A stretch of 64,000 bases of DNA. It comes from Chitinophagaceae bacterium (GTDB lineage Bacteria; Bacteroidota; Bacteroidia; Chitinophagales; Chitinophagaceae). Location: the NCBI GenBank assembly GCA_024643655.1, contig JAHEMM010000001.1, forward strand, positions 62,001 to 126,000, given 5' to 3'. Below are positions 54,644 to 61,919 of this stretch, piece by piece. Within the stretch, counting starts at the first letter, position 1, and each line of letters starts with the position of its first letter. A program made the translations under genes and the position numbers. The notes beneath the pieces were generated by a model that searched no databases, was not told the DNA's origin, and saw only the letters and a list, made by a program, of their open reading frames with translations.

Positions 54644-55924
54644 TTAATTGATCTTTTCATTCAAAGGTGGCAGCATTACTTCTTCAAATAATGATTGAAA
54701 GTTGCCACTGTAAGTTTTCTCTATTTTATTTCCTCCTCTTTTCATTCCATTAAACACACCTTTATCTACAAGATCCCAAATAACAAATTTTGCTTTACCA
54801 TCAATGGTGAATAAACCAAAGTGATTTTCGGAACCACCAGGATTAGCGGCATCTTTCCAGATTTCATCAAAGGCCTCAAAATAGAAACAGGCAATTGCTT
54901 CCCGGTTTGTCCATTCTCTTATTTGATTGTAATACAACCCTTCTTTGTATTCATCCGTTGCTTTTGAACCGTTTGCGCCATAATGTTCATTTGAAAAACT
55001 GGCCCAGCCTGTTTCTCCAATATGTATTGGCTTTTTAATACCGAGTTGTTGAATATAATTTGACACAGCTTGATATTGAGAAATAGTGTAATCTCTTGCA
55101 CGATTCATTGCAGCGATAATTTTTGTTGTATCTGATAGCGATTCTTCCTTATTTGAGATTCCCCAAAAATCAGGATTGTAATGTGTATCATGCATTGGGT
55201 AAGAATGCATAGAAATATAATCAACAGCCGTTATTAATTTTTTTAAATCCTCTACATGATATTCTTTATCGCCTCCTCCCCAGGAAGCGAAATTATCAGA
55301 GCTTGTAATCCAAAGATCTTTAGGTAGTGACCCAGCTTTTTTTAAATCCTGTAATTGATTAACATATTTTAAAATGACCCACGGTTGTACATAGTAGCTT
55401 GCTGCCCATTTTACCATTGCTTCATTGCCCACGGCAATAATTTTTACAATATCTGGGTATTGGTTCGTCAGTTCGATCGCTTTTTGAATTTCGGCACCAT
55501 TGGCTGCTGTATCTTCATCATCATGTTTGGGATGGCCTGTCCAGGCCTTTTTACAATCGATCCATGCACCCAGCATTACATACATTTCAAACGTTGGGGC
55601 TTCTTTTTTTAATTGATGAATAGCTTGTAGAAGATTAGATGCTTCGGCATATTTGGTTTGATATGTTCGAATTATTTTGATATTCATTGCAAAAAGGATT
55701 TTCATATCCTCTTTCAATTGATCTACTGTAGGTTGAATGTCGCGGCTTTTGTCACGGTAGCCTCCAAAAGAGATGGCTAAATAATTAGGATTTCCCAGAA
55801 TATCTTTAGCTGTCATTTTTTGTTTTGGTGGATGATTATTTGTGTCTTTTTGTTTTGAATTGCAAGAGAAAACGATGGCCAAGGCCAAAAATAATACCAT
55901 CGTTTGCCGGCTTGCACTTTTCAT
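54644..55924 (-). CDS. GH17 lipoprotein
   Basis: The 426-aa protein starts MKSASRQTMVLFLALAIVFSC with the lipobox Cys21, so it is exported and anchored. The catalytic domain has acid/base E168 in IIAVGNEAMVKWA and nucleophile E304 in HIGETGWASFSNEHYG. SYPMHDTHYNPDFWG and FYFEAFDEIWKDAANP match GH17. It is longer than the cytoplasmic copies by insertions around 200-260 and a C-terminal tail. It should cut beta-1,3-glucan outside the cytoplasm. The phosphorylase-like gene precedes it by one base. Confidence 0.87.
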   Translation of the reverse strand: MKSASRQTMVLFLALAIVFSCNSKQKDTNNHPPKQKMTAKDILGNPNYLAISFGGYRDKSRDIQPTVDQLKEDMKILFAMNIKIIRTYQTKYAEASNLLQAIHQLKKEAPTFEMYVMLGAWIDCKKAWTGHPKHDDEDTAANGAEIQKAIELTNQYPDIVKIIAVGNEAMVKWAASYYVQPWVILKYVNQLQDLKKAGSLPKDLWITSSDNFASWGGGDKEYHVEDLKKLITAVDYISMHSYPMHDTHYNPDFWGISNKEESLSDTTKIIAAMNRARDYTISQYQAVSNYIQQLGIKKPIHIGETGWASFSNEHYGANGSKATDEYKEGLYYNQIREWTNREAIACFYFEAFDEIWKDAANPGGSENHFGLFTIDGKAKFVIWDLVDKGVFNGMKRGGNKIEKTYSGNFQSLFEEVMLPPLNEKIN

Positions 55925-55925
55925 A

Positions 55926-58900
55926 TTACCTCAGTTTTGATTCTTCAATATGTACTGTAATTTGTACAACTTCACCAGTTCTTCCGAAAATTTCATTGCT
56001 ATTTTGAATGTCAATATTTAAATTTTCGAATGTGGTTAGCGTATTATTTTTATTTATTAATTCAACTTTATTTGAAGTTGATATTTTATATACAATTGGT
56101 ACTTGACAACAAGTGAAACAAAGTGAATCTTTTTCCAATGGCAACTTTTTATGTTCCAGATTTACGTTTACAAATTCAAATACTGCAGGTGTTGTGATGA
56201 ATTCCTTTTTTTGTAATAAACATGGATTAAAATGAAGCTGACCACTAATTATAAAAACACCTAATTCTCCCAACCTGCTCAAAATGTCTTCTTTTACCTG
56301 ACCTGTCATGCCGGGTTGTTGAGCTCCTTTACCGATTGGCGTATGGGAGTAAGGATCTGTAGGAAAAGCGCCATAGGTAGCTGGTGATTTATGAACACCA
56401 ATACCTTCAAATATTTCGTAGAAGTGATTTACTAATTTATCCGTTGTTGAGGTTGATGTTTTTGCATCGATTGCCCTGATGCAAGTTTCCTGTACTGCCA
56501 GTAGTAATTTTGAAACCATATGCCAATAAATGGACCCTAATCCTTCATAGCCATAAAAAGTTCCAGACCGCCCAGTAAATTCTTTATGATTAAAAACTTC
56601 TTCGAAAATCTGTAATAATAGTTCTCTGTCTTTTATAGCGAGTTCCTTATAATCTTCGTTGAGGCTATCTATTGCATTTTCAAGATCACGGGCATTCCTG
56701 AAATTTCCATTGAAGTGATAATTTCCATTGATATCTTTTTCAACAATTGAATTTACACTTTGGGTTTGTAGTTTTTTTAATAATGCAGAAGCTTCAACAG
56801 ATTTTGACGGAATTGTATTTTTTTCAATAAACTTCGACAATGATTTATTGGGATACAATATATAACTGGATTGATCTTTACGATATAATTTACTTTCCTT
56901 TAATGAATCCAGCACATTTAAACTTTCTTCAGCTGTTAAATAACCAGAACTTAATACGGCTACCTGGCCTTCCAGCATTTCACTTAGATGAGAAACAGAT
57001 ACAGCACTTTGATTAATGTTTATCAGATTATAGGAATGATACATGCCATCAGTTCTTTTATTTGCCTGTATCGAATGCTCCATAAATTGTAGCGATAGAT
57101 TTGCAAATTCTAATAGATCACCACCTGTCACATCTTTTTTAGCACCTGAAAACTGTTGTGAATAAATCTGGTTTCTGAAATCACTACCAGCAACACCTAA
57201 TGTATCTACTATTCGTTTTCTGTTTTTGTCATCAAATGAAGTTGATAAAAGGTTTTTATTTTCTACTAATACTTTTTGAATAGCAACAAAAAAATGATGT
57301 ATTTCATCTGATACGGAAAATGTTTTATCCTTGCTATTTTTAAAAATGGGTTGGAAAAATTTTAAAAATCTTCTCAGATAATATAATGTAACCATTGAAA
57401 TTCCATTACCTACTAAGGCATTGTTAGCATCGTTCCATTCAGGTCGCTGCGTATTCATCCAAATTCCACCTTCTGGAACAAAATTGGAAAGTTTAGAAAG
57501 TACAGTTGCTAATATCTTTTCTACAAAGCTTATATGATATATGGCACTCTGCTTATTCGTTAATAAAGCGCCGTCTGCTCCAAGCGATTTTTTCCGATCC
57601 AGAATCTTTTTTTCGCCTTCGTGGTCAAATTCAATTGTGTCTTTTGGATTTTGGACAATATCGGAGTAAGATTTTATCCGATAAGGTACATTGGCATATA
57701 CGAATCCGTTCTTTTCTAAGTCCCTTTCAATTGAACCTGGGTTATACTGCTCTTTGAATTCTAATAATTTCAGTAAATAGATAATTTGATGATCACCCCA
57801 ATAACCGATATATGACCAGGGATTGTCTGGTTCAATTGCTTCCCAATCAAAACCGTCTTTTGTAACCCGGTATGGGTTATAGCCATCAAAAGTGGAAGCA
57901 TTAAGAAACTTCCAAATCATACCATCAATAAATGCTGGATAGGAGTGAACCAAGGCTTCCCAGTTCTGAAAAATATCCCGCCAGTTTCCCTGGTAGTCTA
58001 GTATTTTTGAACCATCAATTTCACTTCTTGTATTAATAGAAAATTGGTTCCATGGACGGCTCGGATCCCCATGACGTCTACTGAATTTTAAAGGCAAATA
58101 TTCTATTGCCAATCGTTCAAAATTCAAATTATTTGTAGAGGCGATTACTTTTTTTAGATATTGAAGTGAAAAAGTTTCATCAAGTTGTTGCCAAATAGAA
58201 CTGCTTTCGTTATAGACAGCTGGGTTTGCTTTTTCAAGGTATTTACAAAAATCCCATTTTTCAATCTGATAATTATTATCGAATATACCCCCACGCATAA
58301 TGTTGAATAGTACGTTGGAATAATGTCTGGTATCTTGTAAAACGTCTGATGTTTTCTGAAAGCTGTCTGCGGCAGCTGTCAATTCTTTTAAATGAAGGGT
58401 GCCCTCATTAACATCAGCTAGAATTTTTTCACTTAAAGTAGAACTGGTATTAATAAAATTGGAAAGCTGGATAATTGAAGCATGATTTTGATTTACGTTT
58501 GCGATGATCATCCATTCCTTTTCTTTAGAAGGCTCAATAATAATCTTATCTACAATAAAATATGCCCCTTTTTCACCTTTGATATCTTCTTCCTGATTTA
58601 CACTTTTTCCTAAACGAAAATTATTTAGTTGTAAAGAAGAAAGTAAATAAGTAGGATTACTAAATCCAGTACTCCAAGTAATATTTGCTTTTAGCGCTTC
58701 ACTTGGCTCTGCCTTATCTACTATGATTGCACTTAATGCAAAAATACCCACACCTGATTCTGGAATCAATTCAGACCGCTTATATGCATCTACTAGGTTG
58801 CTTGATTGATTTTGTAAATCGGCTCCAACCCCATAAGGCAAAACATTTTGCAGACCATCTAAAATATTAATCTGATAAGTTGTTGATGAAAGATTTTGAA

Positions 58901-59330
58901 GTCTCGATCTTTTTACAAATCCATGTAGATTGCTGGAGTTCCACTCATATTGAAAGGATAGTGATAACTCTTTATTAATTTCTTCAAATATGATTTTATT
59001 GCCAAATGTATTTTTATAAAGATTCCTTTGAATTTTATATTTTCCTTCATCTCTGATTGAGAAGGGCTCCCAAATTAATATTTTGTCATTCTTTATAATT
59101 TGAAAAATAGTTTTACTACCCGTTATTTCAGCTGATTCAGTTATTTTATCGTCAGTATAATAAGGGAATATTGCATGATCTGAATTTTTTCGCCCTGCAC
59201 TAATACCTCCATTGCTAGAAATAAACATCCAATGGTTCGAATCACTTACAATACTCATAAAAAAGGGACGCATAGTATCTGCATCAGCAATTTTAAAAAA
59301 TAGTTCGTCTTTAATTGTTATGGTCTGCAT
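55926..59330 (-). CDS. Candidate beta-1,3-glucan phosphorylase (GH149-like)
   Basis: The 1134-aa protein has no signal peptide. Its N-terminal ~280 residues are beta-sandwich-like, as in GH94-type phosphorylases (HWMFISSNGGISAGRKNSDHAIFPYYTDDK). The (alpha/alpha)6-like part has QGNWRDIFQNWEALVHSYPAFIDGM, NPWSYIGYWGDHQIIYLLKLLE and RPEWNDANNALVGNG; D634 in the WND segment is at the place of the catalytic Asp (xDWNDxxN) of GH94 enzymes. GH149 enzymes are ~1100 residues and phosphorolyse beta-1,3-glucans to glucose 1-phosphate. The size, layout and the GH16/GH17/GH30 neighbours fit GH149. The call rests on motif memory, not alignment; a related uncharacterised phosphorylase is possible. Confidence 0.65.
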   Translation of the reverse strand: MQTITIKDELFFKIADADTMRPFFMSIVSDSNHWMFISSNGGISAGRKNSDHAIFPYYTDDKITESAEITGSKTIFQIIKNDKILIWEPFSIRDEGKYKIQRNLYKNTFGNKIIFEEINKELSLSFQYEWNSSNLHGFVKRSRLQNLSSTTYQINILDGLQNVLPYGVGADLQNQSSNLVDAYKRSELIPESGVGIFALSAIIVDKAEPSEALKANITWSTGFSNPTYLLSSLQLNNFRLGKSVNQEEDIKGEKGAYFIVDKIIIEPSKEKEWMIIANVNQNHASIIQLSNFINTSSTLSEKILADVNEGTLHLKELTAAADSFQKTSDVLQDTRHYSNVLFNIMRGGIFDNNYQIEKWDFCKYLEKANPAVYNESSSIWQQLDETFSLQYLKKVIASTNNLNFERLAIEYLPLKFSRRHGDPSRPWNQFSINTRSEIDGSKILDYQGNWRDIFQNWEALVHSYPAFIDGMIWKFLNASTFDGYNPYRVTKDGFDWEAIEPDNPWSYIGYWGDHQIIYLLKLLEFKEQYNPGSIERDLEKNGFVYANVPYRIKSYSDIVQNPKDTIEFDHEGEKKILDRKKSLGADGALLTNKQSAIYHISFVEKILATVLSKLSNFVPEGGIWMNTQRPEWNDANNALVGNGISMVTLYYLRRFLKFFQPIFKNSKDKTFSVSDEIHHFFVAIQKVLVENKNLLSTSFDDKNRKRIVDTLGVAGSDFRNQIYSQQFSGAKKDVTGGDLLEFANLSLQFMEHSIQANKRTDGMYHSYNLININQSAVSVSHLSEMLEGQVAVLSSGYLTAEESLNVLDSLKESKLYRKDQSSYILYPNKSLSKFIEKNTIPSKSVEASALLKKLQTQSVNSIVEKDINGNYHFNGNFRNARDLENAIDSLNEDYKELAIKDRELLLQIFEEVFNHKEFTGRSGTFYGYEGLGSIYWHMVSKLLLAVQETCIRAIDAKTSTSTTDKLVNHFYEIFEGIGVHKSPATYGAFPTDPYSHTPIGKGAQQPGMTGQVKEDILSRLGELGVFIISGQLHFNPCLLQKKEFITTPAVFEFVNVNLEHKKLPLEKDSLCFTCCQVPIVYKISTSNKVELINKNNTLTTFENLNIDIQNSNEIFGRTGEVVQITVHIEESKLR

Positions 59331-59558
59331 TGTTAATTCCTTCTTGCAATTTGTATTTTATAAAATAGTATTCAAAAAAATCCTAATTCAGAATATTAAA
59401 TTGATATACTGAACAGGTGAAAAAGTAAAAAATGGTTTTCTTTTTACAAAATAGGGAAGTGGTATAGTTTTGAGTTTAATCAAAACTTGTTAACACCACA
59501 TTCTATAAGTAGGGTGACGGTCTATTTAATGATCACTTAAAACTTTTATTTTTTAAGG
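59331..59558. other. 228-base spacer, likely regulatory region of the GH149-GH17-GH30 run
   Basis: The spacer splits the glucan genes into an upstream group (receptor-like, binding lipoprotein, GH16) and a downstream group (phosphorylase to GH17). It has no coding sequence and contains the inverted repeat described next. A promoter for the downstream genes on the minus strand is likely, but I found no exact TAnnTTTG. Confidence 0.5.
59466..59487. promoter_or_regulatory. Inverted repeat, possible operator
   Basis: Arms AGTTTTG and CAAAACT, seven bases each and perfect, are separated by eight bases. This is the size of a repressor or activator site. It lies about 136 bases upstream of the phosphorylase-like gene. 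It could alternatively be a weak terminator of the GH16 gene. No regulator gene is adjacent. Confidence 0.35.
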
Positions 59559-60413
59559 CTAAAGTTGTTTGTACACCTTTACATAATCAATATACATTGA
59601 TTGAGGAAATGGTGTTCCTGTTGTGGGGAAGCCAACAAAATTACCGCCTACCGCTACATTGAATAATAAATAAAATGGATGATTGTATACCCATTCTCCG
59701 TCAACATCTTTTGGAGTAATTCTGTAGTATAAAAAATTGTCAACATAATAATCTATAAAATCTACGCCCCATTCTATTGCATAAACATGATAATCTGTAT
59801 CAAATCTGCCACTTGTTAGTGCATATGCTTTTGAAATAGAAGTTCTTCCTGAAAAGCCGGGACCGTGTACACTGCCATATGTAATAGAAGGATGTTGGCC
59901 TCTTTGTTCCATAATGTCAATCTCACCACATTGTGGCCAAGGTACTGCATCAATATTAGAACCTAACATCCAGAATGCAGGCCAAAGACCAGGGCCCGTA
60001 GGTGTTTTTATTCTTGCTTCAAAGCGACCATAAGCCTGAGCATATAAATCTTTTGTTTTTATTCTTCCAGAGGTATATCCAGCTCCAGCAAAAGATTCAC
60101 TGCGTGCTGTTAATACTAAGCTGCCACTACCATCTAGCTGAACATTTGAACTTCGATCGGTATAATATTGTAATTCTTGATTTCCCCATCCATCTCCACC
60201 TGGACCTCGTCCAATATCAAATGACCATTTTGTATTATCAGGTTTTGATCCTGCAGCTCCACTAAAGTCATCACTCCATACTAACGTCCACTCCCTTTCA
60301 GGCAATGTTTGTACTACTTCTTTTTTACAACTGCTTAATGAAAGAAGCAGTAATAATGTAAAAGAAAGTGTAGTAAATAATGGAGTTTTCAATTGCTTAT
60401 ATATGGTTATCAT
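59559..60413 (-). CDS. GH16 laminarinase-like lipoprotein
   Basis: Endo-beta-1,3-glucanase-type enzyme of 284 aa. The N-terminal lipobox (LSSC, Cys29) makes it a lipoprotein, likely on the cell surface. The GH16 catalytic strand is at 164-169: E164 nucleophile, D166, and E169 acid/base in GEIDIMEQRG. Other features are TKWSFDIGRGPGGDGWGNQELQYYTDRSSNV and FWMLGSNI, which fit laminarinases (GH16_3). The upstream gene encodes a glycan-binding lipoprotein 52 bases away. It probably makes the first cut of long beta-1,3-glucan chains at the surface. No extra carbohydrate-binding domain is attached. Confidence 0.94.
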   Translation of the reverse strand: MITIYKQLKTPLFTTLSFTLLLLLSLSSCKKEVVQTLPEREWTLVWSDDFSGAAGSKPDNTKWSFDIGRGPGGDGWGNQELQYYTDRSSNVQLDGSGSLVLTARSESFAGAGYTSGRIKTKDLYAQAYGRFEARIKTPTGPGLWPAFWMLGSNIDAVPWPQCGEIDIMEQRGQHPSITYGSVHGPGFSGRTSISKAYALTSGRFDTDYHVYAIEWGVDFIDYYVDNFLYYRITPKDVDGEWVYNHPFYLLFNVAVGGNFVGFPTTGTPFPQSMYIDYVKVYKQL

Positions 60414-60465
60414 AATATTATTTTTATTATTTCATTATTTAATTCAAAAGTTACTTTTTCAACAG

Positions 60466-61881
60466 TTACTTATAGAAATATACATTATCCACAAATACAT
60501 TTGGAATAGTGCCCGAGAATACCATTTGTGCAAGATTACTTCTTGTAGTCAAACCTGTAAAGCTTGAAAGTGGGACATCTATTGTAACCCAATTATTTGA
60601 AACTAATGTAGGTCTTGTTATTGTAATTTCATGTTCCTTGTCGTCGCCACCTCCAAATGTATTATTGGCTCCAAAATCTATAAGTTTAATTTTAAAATTA
60701 TTTGGCAATGTAGTATTATCCGGTGTCCAAATATTTAAATGAAAATTGGTCATGGTACTTGCATTAATCGTATTGGAAGTGAATTCAATTCCAACAAAAT
60801 TTAAAGTTTTATAACGGATAACATCATCAGTATTAATTTTTACAAAGGACTCTTCTGCGGTTGAAAACAACCATCGGGTATTCCAGGTATCTATTGCCAC
60901 ATTGGTATATGCATTACTATACATTGAAATTACATTTGCAGCGTTGCGGGTAGGTGTAGGTGCTGGAGTAGGTGGAAAACCGGCCAGACCAATTGAAGTT
61001 AAATTCAACTTACCTAATGTGATATTTCCATTCATTGTCGCTGTAATAACAGTTGTACCTGCTGATAGAACAGAGACAATACCTAGTTCATTTACTGTTG
61101 CCACAGATGGTACTGAAGATGAGAAAGTTAAATAATAAGGAGAAATTGATGCTCTTTGATTAACACCAGTTGGTAAATTTACAGACACCTCAAATGGGCT
61201 TAATGATATTTTGTCGCCATTTTCCGCATTTGAAATAGTTCTGTTATCTCCATTTAATATTACGCCAGTAAGCCCTGATAAATCAGTTAATTTTTCAAAC
61301 TTAACTTCATCTATCCAAAAGCTATAACCTCTTCCATTTTCAGGAGCTGCAGCATAATAAAACAATCCTTTCTCTCTACTCAGCTTAGATGGATCTGGAA
61401 GCGGAATAATTACTTTTTTCCAACTACTATTTACCTGTAAGTTTTTTAATGCAACCTGATGTTGTTTAGTACCTAAATCAAGGTCATCTCCAAATCCAAC
61501 TTCAGCAATGGTAGCTGCTTGAGATGCTTTTATATAAAAAGTCAAAGCATTATATCCTCTTAGATCCCTTCCGATTTCACTAAGGTAAGTACCTCCGGCA
61601 TATGAACCATTCGGGCTATTTGCATCTGGCACATCATATCGCATAGATATTGTAGTGTTTCCATAACCTACTTGGTTATCTACTTGAAAAGCTCTTACAT
61701 CTGATGTTCCATACGCAGCATAGGAAAGATCACCAGTGAAACCATCTATAAACACTTCAGCAGTTGTAGGGAAGGTAGGACTTTGTAGTCCACCTACATC
61801 TCTCTTACAACCAAAAGTTGTTAATATTAAGAGTCCAAATATATTGAACAAGACATTTTTTAATAATTGGTTTTTTTTCAT
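60466..61881 (-). CDS. Surface glycan-binding lipoprotein
   Basis: The 471-aa protein, from ATG at 61881, has a lipobox (TFGC, Cys25). Residues ~40-200 form a jelly-roll-like module (AVRAFQVDNQVGYGNTTISMRYDV-like, then YSFWIDEVKFEKL). Next is a bacterial Ig-like (Big2) domain with LTFSSSVPSVATVNELGIVSVLSAGTTVITAT, a Pro/Thr linker, and a second jelly-roll module (WNTRWLFSTAEESFVKINTDDVIRYKTLNFVGIEFTSNTINASTMTNFHLNIWTPD). This layout is typical of glycan-binding lipoproteins that accompany GH16 in glucan loci. It has no catalytic motif. The longer frame to 61914 overlaps the upstream stop region and adds only polar residues. Confidence 0.82.
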   Translation of the reverse strand: MKKNQLLKNVLFNIFGLLILTTFGCKRDVGGLQSPTFPTTAEVFIDGFTGDLSYAAYGTSDVRAFQVDNQVGYGNTTISMRYDVPDANSPNGSYAGGTYLSEIGRDLRGYNALTFYIKASQAATIAEVGFGDDLDLGTKQHQVALKNLQVNSSWKKVIIPLPDPSKLSREKGLFYYAAAPENGRGYSFWIDEVKFEKLTDLSGLTGVILNGDNRTISNAENGDKISLSPFEVSVNLPTGVNQRASISPYYLTFSSSVPSVATVNELGIVSVLSAGTTVITATMNGNITLGKLNLTSIGLAGFPPTPAPTPTRNAANVISMYSNAYTNVAIDTWNTRWLFSTAEESFVKINTDDVIRYKTLNFVGIEFTSNTINASTMTNFHLNIWTPDNTTLPNNFKIKLIDFGANNTFGGGDDKEHEITITRPTLVSNNWVTIDVPLSSFTGLTTRSNLAQMVFSGTIPNVFVDNVYFYK

Positions 61882-61919
61882 ATTAATTTCTTTAATGTTT
61901 TCGTAATATGCCAATACTA

